From Dermatemys mawii (lineage: Eukaryota; Chordata; Testudines; Dermatemydidae): 64,000 nt of DNA. Under the pieces are notes generated by a model. It was not told where the DNA came from. It saw only the letters and a list, made by a program, of their open reading frames with translations, and ran no database searches. Of this stretch, positions 46,695 to 58,372 are shown piece after piece. The position numbers and the translations under genes are program-made. How positions within the stretch are numbered: the stretch's first letter is position 1; the number at the start of each line of letters is the position of its first letter. Where the stretch lies: positions 14,656,616-14,720,615 of the forward strand of contig ML677348.1 in the NCBI GenBank assembly GCA_007922305.1, written 5' to 3'.

Positions 46695-48660
46695 TGTCAT
46701 TTCTCTTGTCCTTGGCTCACAGATCCCCTTGACGCAGAGCTCCTCCAGGCTCACGTCCAACTGCCACTCCAGAAACACTCTCTTGCAGGGATTTCCATAG
46801 AATGGAGGGGGAAGCAACGTAAAATGCTTCAGGCTTACTTTGCAGTAATTTAGTGCTTCCATGGCTGGTGGGCTGGGGTGTGTGTTTGTTGAAAACTGAA
46901 ACAATCCTGCCAACTTCCCGGACTCATAGAGCTCCCACAGAGGGGCTCTGTGGGAGCATAAGGCAAAGCAAGACAGCTGGCCACACTAGGGAGCCATAGC
47001 TGACTTTTTCTAAACGTGTGGAGTCATGGATATCTTTGAGGCCATTTCAACAAAGCACATGGTTTGGATTATTTTAAAATCTGAATGTTATACTTTAAAA
47101 TGTATGTGAATGCATTCTTCATGAGCAGGGAAAAAAACCTAGCACAGCAAGGAACCACATCTGTGATTGCTCATAACAAATACACTGGTTTTTAATGTGC
47201 TTCTGTTAGGTAAAAATCAGCTTGTCCTACTCACCGTTCCAACACCCGGGTAGTGTGGAGTTGGGCTATAGCTCGAAACTATCAGAGACCATGTAAGAAA
47301 GACACTGAGGCCAAGCAACTGTGATCAAAGGGCACACCCCCCCTCAGGCTAGTAGCTTCAGAGGCGTGTGGCAGCTTTATTAGACCAACACATCAGTATT
47401 TATAGGTTTAAGACAGACAAAGGAAAGACACTGGGTATGTCTCCTGTATCATCTCAGGCTGACCTTGCACAAACTGCTTTCTACGGTTACTCAATCAAGC
47501 AGAAAAAAATCAGGAGAGGGAACAAGGCAAAAATATTTGAACAAGATAAGGAAGTTAAGCAAGGCCAGGAGGAATTTATTGCAGGGGGCCCCTTTTATCG
47601 AACACTTCCATGTATGTACTGCAGTAGACAACTACTCTCACTAACACTGTACTAGTAAAGCCTACTATAATTCAAACAAAGATACTTTCAGAGAATATAT
47701 ATGTAGAGACAGAGAAAGAACTGCCTGGATTTAATTTCTGGAAAGCACTGTTAATTCGTTTGATTTCAAGGAGTTCTACTAAAGACAATGACTTATGAGA
47801 AATAATTTGTCAAGTTTTTTTTTTTTTAATTCTGTGTACTGTATTAAGAAAATCCCATTTCTCCTCTGCTTGGTTATCAAAATATTGCATTCTGCAAGCC
47901 ACAAGGAAAGAGTCCATAACCATCAATGTTCCATAGTGTGTGGTTTGAGAACCAGCCTTTTACAATGAAAAAAATAAAAAAAAAAGCAATGCCTTTTGGA
48001 TGAATACTAAACCCTGTGAAACCTTTACATTTATTTTTAATTTAAAAAATGATTAGTACCTTATGGAACTGGACAACATAAACAAATAAACACACTTAGA
48101 AGAGAAATATACTTTGAAAAAAACCCAAGGTAACAAGAAAAAGATATTTAAAAGAAACTGTTATTCTGAACAGCTGCCTTTCCTTTCCCCCTCCACTCCC
48201 GCTACAGGGAGATTCTCAAACAAGGTATAAAAAAATTCTCAGGAAATCCATTCATTATGCTGATATTTTAAATAACTATTAATAGGGAAAAAAGATTCTA
48301 TTGCATTTGATTTACTTAGCATACAGAAGAAGGCTAACATGATAAGAAAAATAACAAAATGGAATCATCTATTGCTACATAGGTAACAGAGAGTATCTAT
48401 GGAATAGATTGTGGTCAGAGAACAATGGCTCTCCTGCTGCTACATTTGCCTCAATTCATAGGGAAATATTGCTTAATAGGCCATGAGTGGTAATTCCCCC
48501 TCCACCTCAACCTCTGCCAACTCCGTAAGACAGATTCTAAGACAGTGGGTTGTTTAATAAAATTGAAAAAAACGTGCCAGATTCTTCCACCCATGACTGA
48601 TTTTGACATTAGTAGAATTACTCAATATGTAAGCACAGCATGGGTGGCAGAATCTATTTC
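46695..48660. other. Intronic DNA of CCDC169, unassigned
   Basis: The 95-codon frame at 47368-47655 is the longest; it is lysine/glutamine-rich in the middle and unlike any protein I know. Otherwise AT-rich sequence. Confidence 0.4.
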
Positions 48661-48770
48661 CAATGTCTCGATTCAGCAAAAGTATTTAAGCACATGTCTA
48701 ACTTGAAGCAATGGAATTACCTAGTCAGGCATGTGTTTAAGTACCTTGCTGAAGAGTGGCATAAATGATT
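48661..48770. repeat. Old palindromic repeat, copy 3
   Basis: TCGATTCAGCAAAAGTATTTAAGCACATG and CATGTGTTTAAGTACCTTGCTGAA are imperfect inverted halves. Same family as at 12746 and 45952. Confidence 0.65.
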
Positions 48771-49018
48771 TAAGTACAAAAGTACATTCCACACTCATTA
48801 GCCATGTTCAGACGTAACACCACTATTTCCTAACTAACTACTGCCTTCCTCCCACAGTGTCTTTATGTTTCCAGCCCCAGATTCATCAGCATTTACTGGT
48901 CTAGAACTGCAAATTTATTTTCAGCAATTTTCCTCCATTCCCTAAGGCAGCAATGACTACACACAGTGAACCACTTGCCTGCTGTGCAAACACATGGAAA
49001 CACTGCTAATTACAACCT

Positions 49019-49155
49019 TAAGAACATAAGAACATAAGAAGGGCTGTACTGGGTCAGACCAAAGGTCCATCTAACCCAGTATCCTGTCCACCAATGGTGG
49101 CCAATGCCAACCTTTCAGCCCAGTTACCTATACTGGCAATTCGATGACAGTCACT
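49019..49155 (-). mobile_element. LINE 3' end, reverse orientation
   Basis: TAAGAACATAAGAACATAAG, GTACTGGGTCAGACCAAAGG and CCAATGGTGGCCAATGCC are the complement of the LINE tail at 63290-63360 (GGATACTGGGCTAGATGAAC ... TTCTTATGTT). Confidence 0.82.
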
Positions 49156-49226
49156 TCATTGCGCAGAGTTCTAGAGTATCATACTAACCTACTACTTTTA
49201 CACTATCTAAAGAAGTAAGATCTCTT

Positions 49227-49990
49227 TCAGAATAAGAGGAATACTTGTGGCACCTTAGAGACTAACTAGTTTATTTCAGCATAAGCTTTCATGGGCTATA
49301 TCCCACTTCATCAGATACATAGAATGGAACATACAGAAGTAAGATGCATTTAAATACACAGAAAGCAAAAAAAAGTTGTAAATTACCATACCAATTCTAA
49401 GAGGCTGTTTAATTTGGATGGGCCATTATCAGCAGGAGAGAAAAAAAACCTTTTGTAGTGAAAATTAAGTGGATCTGTGTCTGACTGTTGATAAGAACGT
49501 GTAAAAGAAACTTAACTAGGGAAATGCATTCAAAGCCATTCACAGTCCGTGTAACCCTTGGTTGACAGTGTCTAATTTGTAAATTAATTCCAGTTCCTCA
49601 GCTTCTCATTGGAGTCTGTTTTGGAAGTTTTTCTGTTTTAAAATTGACATCTTCAAGTCTTTAATAGAATGACCAGGGAGACTGAAGGGTTCTTCTACTG
49701 GTTTTTGAATGTTATGATTCCTGATATCAGATTTGTGTCCATTTATTCTTTTGCGTAGAGAATCTCTACGCAATTAAACAGCCTCTTAGAATTGATATGG
49801 TAATTTACAACTTTTTTTTTGCTTTCTGTGTATATAAATACATCTTACTTCTGTTCCATTCTATCCATCCAATGAAGTGTGCTAAAGCCCACGAAAACTT
49901 ATGCTGAAATAATCTGGTTAGTCTCTAAGGTGCCACAAGTAGTCCTCGTTTTATTTATGGATACAGACTAACATGGCTGCTAATCTTAAA
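49227..49990. mobile_element. Fold-back derivative of a Penelope-like element
   Basis: The left part (49227-49760) is a minus-oriented PLE 3' portion: minus-strand reading gives LRKRINGHKSDIRNHN, VEEPFSLPGHSIKDLKMSI, a GIY-YIG endonuclease tail, followed by the non-coding terminus. The right part (49764-49990) is a plus-oriented copy of the terminus with most of the endonuclease deleted. The halves meet at TTGCGTAGAG-aat-CTCTACGCAA (49751-49773), a perfect 10-bp inverted repeat. No RT is present. The left arm (AACTAGTTTATTTCAGCATA) and right arm (ATGCTGAAATAATCTGGTTA) are mutually complementary. Confidence 0.85.
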
Positions 49991-50397
49991 CCTGTTCAGA
50001 ATAAGAGGTGCTATAACATAAAACTTTCAAGGTAACTTCCAATTTGTATTATAGGCTCCTGTGCATTCCACAGTAACATAATTTGTAGCAAAATAAATCC
50101 AACTATGCTTAAAATCTAATCTTTCATTTTATAAAACAATAAGACCTAGTCCTTATTACTGTGAACCTCTTTGGAAGGTGAACTGTATTGTCATCCTGAG
50201 CCTGGAGACAGATGATAACAATAACTCAAAGGTGTGAAATGGGCAATTCATCTCAAAGGGAAGTTAATGCTGAAGTCTATGATCAATACTGTTCACTATT
50301 TTGCTCTGTTCATTTCAGCAGAAACAACCAACTACAACAACATGGCAATCTCATCAATGTTGGATGCAATAGCGAATTCTAGAGCAGGGATAATGGG

Positions 50398-50820
50398 TAG
50401 AGTTGGGTAGGAAACTGTTTTCCTGTCCCACAAACATTTCTAAAGAATCTGAAATATTTTCCCCATCTTGAATCAAGAGGAAGAGTAGAAATCTTGAAAA
50501 TATTCACAAACCAAAAAAGAACAAACCAACCAATTCTCCTCCCATCAGTCAAAATGTTTGGTTTCAATTTCAACTTTTTTTCTTAGCCTTTTCTCACTCT
50601 AATGCCTTAAATTTTAACAACATAAAATCATTTCAAACCAGAACTTTTCATTTAGAAAATGTTAAAACAACATTTCAACAATTTTGAAATTTTTTCTTCT
50701 TTCTTCATTTGAGTTGAGAAATTTGTCAAACCTGACCTGGTTTTGCAAACTATTTCTGTTTTGATGAATCAGCATTTTCAACAAAAGAGGACTGAATCAA
50801 AAAATTCCCGACCGGCTCTA
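50398..50820. mobile_element. MITE (TAGAG(T/C)(T/C)GG ends)
   Basis: Left end TAGAGTTGGGTAGGAAAC and right end TTTCCCGACCGGCTCTA-like (AAATTCCCGACCGGCTCTA) are imperfect inverted repeats. The interior is full of AAAATTTTC-type words on both strands, as in a turtle MITE I remember. The flanks show no convincing duplication. Confidence 0.55.
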
Positions 50821-51145
50821 ACAGCTGGAACATTGATTTCTATCAAGGGTTGTTGGAGTCAGATCGAGGGTGAGTATGCCAAACCTGTTGCCCAAAGTTA
50901 AGCTTTTAGATCTATAATTAGGCAACAAAGTAAAAATGGCCTCACTTCTATCATTTTCTAGCAATCGCTCCAGCTTACTGAAGCTTGGTTCTGACAGGAA
51001 CTATACCTGGCTTTCTTTGGCTGGAATAAAATTCAGATTTGTATGAAGGAGAAAAAATAAAGAAAAATAAAGAATTAAGCAATAGTAATGATCCTTCAGC
51101 TTGGGATGAAAAGGATGATTAGGTTGCAAAGTTTTTGTTACTCAC

Positions 51146-51199
51146 CTGTGAGATCTCTGCTAGGTACATGCACCGTTCATCATTCGCCTTATGGTAAGC
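51146..51199 (-). CDS. CCDC169: CCDC169 internal exon
   Basis: A 54-nt exon encodes 18 residues, AYHKANDERCMYLAEISQ, in phase 0 at both ends. The acceptor is TAG at the plus-strand cta just right of 51199 and the donor is CAG|GTGAG (plus ctcac at 51141-51145), a strong site. From memory the human protein has AYQKINNERRTYLAEMSQ at this place, so 12 of 18 residues agree. The exon lies about 215 bp downstream of the previous CCDC169 exon and joins it without a frame change. It was too short to be picked up as a long open reading frame and is called only from splice signals and similarity. Confidence 0.88.
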
Positions 51200-51413
51200 C
51201 TACATTTGAAAATAATGGGTAAACGGTTGCAATCAAACCAAACAATTAGCAAGGTTAATCAAAAGGGAAGGAACAAACATACATACCACCCCAGAACTTC
51301 TTTATTTTATGTTTCATGGAATCATTACATTGATGGAGACACCAATGGAGACATTTCAGATAGCACAACCACTTCTAAAAAGGGCTGGTTAGATGGATAT
51401 GGAAGTAACAGAC

Positions 51414-51512
51414 CTTTGCTTCTTGTTCCAGTCTGAGCTCATAATCCTTCAGTTGGTTCTGGAGACTTCTCTTTTCCTCTTCTAGTTGTTTAAGAAGCTG
51501 ATTTAAGGAACC
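51414..51512 (-). CDS. CCDC169: CCDC169 internal exon (coiled coil)
   Basis: This 99-nt exon encodes 33 residues in phase 0, starting GSLNQLLKQLEEEK and ending RLEQEAK. It is bounded by an acceptor ending CTGCAG (plus strand ctgcag at 51513-51518) and a GT donor at 51412-51413. The heptad pattern and the LLKQLEEEK core match my memory of human CCDC169, whose corresponding exon also spans 33 residues. CCDC169 is a small coiled-coil protein of poorly defined function, reported mainly from testis. It is the most upstream exon of the gene that I could find here; exons for the N-terminal half were not recognised between 51.6 and 64 kb. The frame is open and continues into the next exon at 51146-51199, which argues for a working gene. 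The first three and the middle residues differ from human as expected for an ortholog at reptile distance. Confidence 0.88.
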
Positions 51513-51624
51513 CTGCAGTTGTATATAAAATAAAATCAATAGGTTACAAATATTCCTGTTCTGAACAATGATAAAGCTTGTTATCACCATCTAGATTCTG
51601 AGTTACAATCTTCAAGGTCTGTGT

Positions 51625-51960
51625 GATTATGCTTAAGGCTACGGCTTTGTTGTGGAGATGACGGAAGTGGAATCCGTGACTTCGAAAGACCTCCGTGACT
51701 TCAGCCCTGGTGCCTGGGAGCTGCAGGGTCCCACGGCCTCTTACCGTGGCAGGCAGCTGTAAGGTATCCCCGCTGCCTGAGGCAGCAGGCCCCAAGCTCT
51801 CAGCCACCATGGGCAGAGGAGGTACTCCGCAGCTCCCCACCACTGCGGGGTACACGGGGACCCACAGAGCTCTCCACTACCCACAGGAGCAGGAGGAGCT
51901 TGGCAGCTCCCCACCACTCACAGCGGGAGGGGGAGCCCGGCAGCTCCCAGCCTTAATTAT
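51625..51960. repeat. GC-rich interspersed repeat
   Basis: The block has GGCTACGGCTTTGTTGTGGAG..., TCCGTGACTTCAGCCC and repeated CAGCTCCCCACCACT / GGCAGCTCCC words every 45-70 bp. It looks like a mobile element with an internal degenerate minisatellite. The 194-codon plus frame starting here (51695) is composition-driven and runs into unrelated DNA. Confidence 0.5.
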
Positions 51961-52444
51961 GCTCATCACTCCCTTGTTGTTTTTATGGCTCCTGCTGATT
52001 TACACAGAAACAGATATTATGGATCACACGCTGCTATCAGTTTCACGATCTTTAAATGAGACACATTTAGTTCTGGCTTTGATACTCTCAGCAGTTCCAC
52101 TCTGCTCAACTTCACTGGGCCACACGGAGTTGCCCCTTACCTGTAACCAAGGACTGGCCCCTGGGCTGCAATTCATCGGGTTGGAGGTTTCAGGTCCCAA
52201 CTGGACCTGTACTTGGAAACTACTTGCCAAGGCAGCAATTGGCTTTCCTTGGGGGACTGTGTGTTCTGATTTGAGATAACTCACAATAATGTAACTCTAA
52301 AGGGATAACTGTAGGGAAGGCTTGTATCTAATATCAAATTTGGGGGAGAAGGAGGAAAAAGTGGGGGGAGGAATTACTTGGATTATCTGGCATTACATGT
52401 TATTTTTTCACTCTGTGCTGTACTTACCTGATTTGATTGTGATA

Positions 52445-52640
52445 CAATTTTGTGGTCTAGTGGGCAGCACTTTGGATTAGGAGTCAGAAGACTTGAGTCC
52501 TATACCCAGCTCTGCCACTGACTGGCTGTGTGACCTTGGGCGAGTTACTTCATCTCACTGCCCAATACCTCTGTTTCCCCTTGCATCTTTTGACTGTCTG
52601 GCCTATTTAATCTGTAAGCACTTTGGGGCAGAGACTGGCT
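52445..52640 (+). mobile_element. MIR-type SINE
   Basis: GTGGTCTAGTGGGCAGCACT head, CCCAGCTCTGCCACTGACTG and TGTGTGACCTTGGGCGAGTT core, then CTGTAAGCACTTTGGGGCAG tail match a MIR-type tRNA-derived SINE in order. It is nearly full length. Confidence 0.9.
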
Positions 52641-55564
52641 TCTGCATAGCCCATGGGGCTCCAATCTCCACTGGAGCCTTTATTCACTACCATAATACTA
52701 ATAATTTTTCTCTTGCTGCACAGCATTTGTTGCAAATCTTCTGTCATTGTGATAGCATACACTCTTTGCAGCAGTTAGCACTGAGGGTTTCAGAGAAGCA
52801 GTAGGGTTGGTGACTACCTGATACTCAGCCATGCGTGTAGTGGAGGGAATAAAAATGGGTAATACCTGTAAGGTAAAGCCCCACTATTTCCAATCGATGT
52901 GATAAAGGCTCAGTTTCACATAAGACTGAGTTACAAAGGAGTTTGGTTGACCCACTATCAGAAAGCTGACTCCCACTGTGTGACAGCAGAGACTCCATGG
53001 ATGTAGCAAGCAGTGTTACAGACAATGTATGGAAGTAATTCCCCCGTAATTTGGTCTGTCCTATCCTTGAGTTATGGTGGCACAGCAGGCAAACAGCTTC
53101 GATTGACAAGAACTATCTTTTGGGTAAAGTATTGTTAATAAAGCTGCGTCCCTTCTTTTCCACAAAAATGTTCCTGGATGCTATTAAGCTTTCCCTGCGA
53201 ATGATTTTCATTAGAGTCAAGAATTTATAGTGGTTTGGCCAAAGGTGAAGTGCTGTTAAAAGCTGCCACCACGCTAAAATAACCCCTCCTGCTGATTTTA
53301 AAAAACAGAAATTGACAACAGAGCCATGGTTCTCAAGAATACTTCACCCATGGCTGAGCTGCTATTAACATTCGTTTTCTATTATGCCATACATTGGAAA
53401 AGACATGAAAAACCATTGTTTTTAAATTAGAATTGGAAGTGAAAACACCTTAGCTGCAGCTGAAACTCTGTTACATATTACAAACCTCTCCCTACTGTAC
53501 GATCTAGGAACCTACAGAGTGTTTACACTCAGCCCATTTGGAGAGAAAAAGAAAAGGACAGAATGAGGAGGTAATTTGGCTAAATCCAGCTAGTGCCATA
53601 TTCTACTTCATTATTACATCAGTGTCCCCACAAAATCAAAGGAGGAAGACAAAGAAAAAGCCTTAACTCTGTCCACTCTTGGAGACTGAATTTTGGGTGG
53701 AAGAAACTTTTAATAGCCATTTCTACCTGACAACATTTTGGGGAGTGTAGCCACCTGACATACTTGTAACAAGCTTTGTTTGTGTCTCACACAAAACTTC
53801 TCCCAACAGTAGATGTGAGTTCATGTTACTGTTTTAACTGTTCTGAGCAAGTCCAAGCATCACCACATGGCCCCAGCACTGGGTCATTCTATAAGTGCTA
53901 GTGAGGACAGGAAGGACTGGTGTTGCAGCTAGCTATAGCTGCAGTAGAGCAACTAAGTAACTTTTTAGTGGATCTTCTGGTCAAATTTCTGAACTCTGTG
54001 GCCACTTGATCAAGTCTTCTAGAAGTCCCTCCCTAACACAATGGCATATACATACTTCTAGTCACATAGCAGGCACTTTTTAAATGAGAATGTTCTTCAC
54101 TGTGTTCCAGTACTCAGTTTGCTTTTGGATCTGGGATCATTTCTTCTCACTAGTTATCCTACAGTTGTGCTAGCAGCTGACCCAAGGTAGATGCCAGGAC
54201 ACTCATTCATATCTTGAGCAATGGTTAGATCCAATTCCAGGTAACTCAGAATATTCAGCACACCATTGCTTTTGAAAGGTGAATGTGTATCTAGCCCAGC
54301 AGTGCAAAGAGAAAACTAAAGGCTTGAAGGTGCATCAAAACAAGGCTGGTGGCTGAACCTTCACATGTGTTTGAAGAGATGCTTGTTCCTAGGCGTCTAT
54401 GGAGACTGAAATGATCCTTGACAACACTAAAGCCCAAAGAGGAAGGAGAGGGCATCTATGTCACAGGGGGCATCAGAGGCATTTGCTAGACTGTAGGGAG
54501 ATGGTGGAGCCATCTACACAAGGATGTATTATGCTATGTATTATTTGTACTTTTCTGCATGGCCAAGGGCTAGGCCTCCATGAACACTGCCACTGCTATT
54601 AAGGAACAGGCAGACAGTCACAAGTGAGGGCAGAAGTCCCACTCCAACTCAGTCACTTCAACAGACACTGCAGGACCCTTCCTCACATCCCCTTGACAGA
54701 CACAGACACACACACATCAAATAGCCTGTCCTCTGCCAAGCCCCCATTAGCAGTAACCCAATCCCCCAAGCTCAGTACAGGTCCCGGTCAAAAGTGGCAC
54801 ACCCAGAGTCAGCTACCATCATGGGAGGTGGATTCTGCTGGAGTATCTCCCCAGGAGTGGCAAAATAAAGTCCATGGATTCTGTTCTGGCTCTCTGGTGA
54901 CCTTGGCGCTCTACTGAAATATGAACCATCCCTTCCTTCAAACTTCTGCAGATAGCTAGCTCTGCACTTTCAGCTCTCCCAAAACAGATCTGGCTCTCTG
55001 AACAACTAGAAAATGCTCTGAACCTCCAATGCACTCTGATTTGGAATAAGATGCCAAAATAGACAGCTGTTGTCAGTGAGTTATAGAATTTGACCCTATC
55101 TCCCATAACTCCTTTAGACAGTCCTAATGCCTTGCACATTTCCCACAAAGTATCACTTCCAGTGCCTCAGGAATAGATAGCTCATAGACAGCAGTGCATC
55201 TAGTGCGAGGGAGAACCGCGCCCAAACTAGAAGGGTTAGTGTTGTTTTCCTGACTGTAAACAAGGCAGAGTTAAGGTTTCACAAGAAACTCTAACTTGAG
55301 CATTTCCTTACTTTTGGGCACTCCACTCTGCATTCGTGGAACATGCTTTCCGAAGGGATTTGACTCATCTGCATGGTCTTAAATCATTTTCAACACCAGC
55401 TCAAAGTAATTTGCTGAAAATAATTTTCCAAAATGATTCAGTTTCCCAGTGTAACTCTAGCTCACACCTCTGGTAGTACTCTAATTCCTGTGTTTTCTAC
55501 CAGAAAAAAGTCTGGTATATCTAAAGTATATAGTATATGATATAGTATATCTAAAGTATTTATA
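52641..55564. other. No recognisable feature upstream of CCDC169 exon
   Basis: I looked on the minus strand for the N-terminal CCDC169 exons and found none. A CACACACA stretch lies near 54706-54715. GC-richer DNA at 54400-55150 is unassigned. Confidence 0.4.
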
Positions 55565-55760
55565 TGGCCCTCATTACTGCAGTATCTGAGCACCTCACAA
55601 TCTTTAATGTATTTATCTTCACAATTCTTCTGTGAGGTAGCGAAGTACTATTATCCCCATATTGCAGACAGAGAAATTAACCAGAGAGGTTAAATGACTT
55701 GCCCAAGGTCACGCGGGGAGCCTGGGGAGAGCAGGGACTTGAACTGAAGTCCTAAGATAA
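55565..55760 (-). mobile_element. MIR-type SINE, reverse orientation
   Basis: CATATTGCAGACAGAGAAATTAACCAGAGAGGTTAAATGACTTGCCCAAGGTCACG is the complement of the MIR core seen at 52445-52640; GAGCACCTCACAATCTTTAATG is the tail. Confidence 0.88.
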
Positions 55761-56189
55761 TGCTCTAAAAATGGGATCATCCTTCTTCCATAATAATAAA
55801 CTATTTGCTAGACAAAACACACAATGAACACTGAATAAGGCAAGCTCTGCTGCAGAGCTCTTCCTTCTTGAGCACATACTTAGGGTATCAAATGAGGCAG
55901 GGAACCAATATAGACTACACATGTGTTTACTTATGTGAAAAACCTCTCTAGATATTCAAACACTGGAAGAGATGAAATAATGTCTCAGAAAATGGACCGA
56001 AGAAAATTTAAACCAGTAAAACTTCAAAGATATTCTAATCTAAGGGCTAACTTTGCTAGGGCAGATCATAAGTTACCTTTAACTCCTACTGCATAAGCAA
56101 TAACGGAAAAAGCAACTGAGACCTTATCTATGGTGCATCTAATCACAAATACAGCTGCATAAAGCAAGAATCCAGCCAAACCCTTAAGG

Positions 56190-56722
56190 CAGGGATGGGC
56201 AAACTATGGCCCACAGGCCATTTTTATCTGGCCCAAAAGCTTAGGCTGGGGGAGTGGTGTCAGTAGCCCTGCGCTCCCGGCCCAGGGCGCTGGGATGAGC
56301 GCGGCAAGCTGTGTGGCCCCGTGCTCCCAGGATGGAGTGCTGGGCCAAGCACGGGAAGCAAGGGTGGGAGACAGGGGGGCTTAGGTGGTGGGGTCCCAGG
56401 GGGTGGTGCTTAGGGTGGGGGGGTGTCTCTGCAGGGGGCAGTCAGGGAACGAAGAGCAGGGGGGCTTAGATAGGGGATGGGGTGCTGGGGGGAAGCTAGA
56501 GTGGGGGGTGTCTCTGGAGCGGGCGATCACGGGACAAGGAGCTGGGGGGGCGTTGGCTGGGTCAGGGATTCTGAGGGGGGCAGTCAGGGGGCGGGAAGTG
56601 GGTGCAGCTCAGATAGGGGGTGGGGCCAGGCTGTTTAGGAAGGCACAGCCTTCCCTACCCAGCCCTCCGCACAATTTTGAACCCCAATATGGCCCTCGGG
56701 TCAAAAAGTTTGCCCACCCCTG
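56190..56722. mobile_element. hAT-type MITE (same family as 24394)
   Basis: Starts CAGGGATGGGCAAACTATGG and ends AAAGTTTGCCCACCCCTG. The flanks CCTTAAGG (56182-56189) and CCCTAAGC (56723-56730) share 6 of 8 bases. The interior is a G-rich core with GGGGGCAGTCAGGG repeats. The 124-codon frame at 56385-56759 is a by-product of that core. Confidence 0.88.
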
Positions 56723-56970
56723 CCCTAAGCGGTGTGTTCACCTTCAATTAACTCTCTGAGAAAGGAGGCAATAAAAACTCATTGAAACAGATGCAACCCA
56801 GGAGGGTTACGGCAAGGTGAACAGCTTTCTGCACAAAGTGAAACAGCACAAAAGAAGAAGCTCACAGCAAACAACTCAAAGAACACATACAAGTCTCAGA
56901 AAAAAACAAGGACTAGCAAAAGCCCACAGGAGAACTAACCCTCTGAAAAGAACACAAACCCAGCCTATCT

Positions 56971-57490
56971 GTGACAGACTCCACTAAGGAGAATAAAATA
57001 ACCCAGATCCACTTGTGGATAGTAAATCACCTAAGTAGCTTGGTGGCCGCTAATTACGTAGCTGGGTGGCAGCTAATTAGGTAAGGAGCATCTGGGCCTA
57101 AATAAAGGCTTATGAGGACTCAGTTACCAGTCCCCAAAATAGGAGTATTTCTCAGGGGAGCTGATTAGAGATCTCGCCAGACAAGGAGAACTAAGAAAGG
57201 TGTTTCTGGAGGGATCAGGGTCCCCAGGGAGCAAAGCCACAGAGAGGCTTGACTCCAGCAAAAGGATCTTACCAGACAGTGGACGGTTACTGGGGAAATA
57301 CATTCTGCTCCAGTGAAGAGCTGGAGTAACTTGACCTATGCAGGGGCTGTGAGTCGAGAGAAAGAACCCTTCACCAGGTGATGCCAGGAGGGCGGAGTCC
57401 TGAGGAGGTGCCTGGCCTAAGAGGGCCTTACCGGTGAAGAGCCTAGATGAAGAATCTTAGGTGGGAGGCTGACTAACATTAGCTTGCTAG
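56971..57490 (+). mobile_element. Possible LTR-like segment
   Basis: Begins TGTGACAGACTCCACTAAGG and includes GGGCCTAAATAAAGGCTTATGAGGACTCAG, which resembles the TATA/polyadenylation region of reptile LTRs. The right end is not defined, so the call is tentative. It lies directly before the LINE at 57500. Confidence 0.35.
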
Positions 57491-57499
57491 AACTCTGGA

Positions 57500-58372
57500 G
57501 TGAAGTCTAATTTGACCATTAATGACTGCTTCTCGGAGCAGGTAGGCCTGGAACCCATAAGGGGAGAGGCATTTCTTGATTTAGTCTTAAATAGAGCACA
57601 GGATCTGGTCCAAGAGGTGAATATAACTGAACTGCTTGGTAATAGCAACTATAATGTAATTAAATTTAACATCCTTGTGTGGGGAGAAGGGAAATACCAA
57701 AGAAACCGACCACAATAGTATTTTACATTAGATAAGGGAACTACACGAAAATGAAGAAGTTAGTTATATGGAAAGTAAAAGGAACAGTCACAAAAGTGAA
57801 ATAACTGCAAGCTGCATGGAAACTTTTAAAAACACCATAATAGTGATTCAAATGTATACCCCAGATTAAAAATAATAGTAAGAGAACCAAAAAAATTCCA
57901 CCCTGGTTAACCAATAGAATAAAAGAAGCAGTTAGAGGTAAAAAGGCATCCTTTAAAAACTGGAAGTCAAATCATACAGATCATACAGCCCTAGTATTAA
58001 GTTACCAGGTCCTGAAGCTATTTACTCAAGAGTTCTGCAATTTCATATTTTAGTTCCTTCAGAACTACTAACTGTGATATGTAATCTATCACTTAAATTA
58101 TCTTCTGTATCAGATAGTGGGAGGATAGCTAAAGTGACACCAGTTTTTAAAAAAGGTTTCAGAGGCAATCTTGGCAATAACTAACTTAAGCCTAACTTCA
58201 GTATCAGGCAAATTGGTTGAAACTACAGTAAAGCACAGAATTATCAGACACATAGATTAATGTGATGTTTTGGGGAAGAGTCAACATGGTTATTTGCAAA
58301 GGGAAATCACACCTCACCAATCTGTTAGAATTCTTTGAGGGGGTGAAAAAACCTGGAGAAGGTTGATCCAGT
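57500..58372 (+). mobile_element. CR1/L2-type LINE, part 1 (endonuclease end and RT start)
   Basis: Plus frames show the end of the endonuclease, EAFLDLVLNRAQDLVQEVNI and NYNVIKFNILVWG, then RT blocks GPEAIYSRVLQFHILVPSEL and GRIAKVTPVFKKG. Stops interrupt it between 57720 and 58330. It continues at 59059 after the MITE at 58373-59058. Confidence 0.82.

Noticed and set aside
51695..52279. 194-codon plus-strand frame near the CCDC169 exons
   Set aside because: It starts in a GC-rich interspersed repeat and continues into unrelated DNA; no domain or splice support, and the real gene is on the other strand.
55505..55560. AGTATAT-type tandem words
   Set aside because: Too short and irregular to call a satellite.
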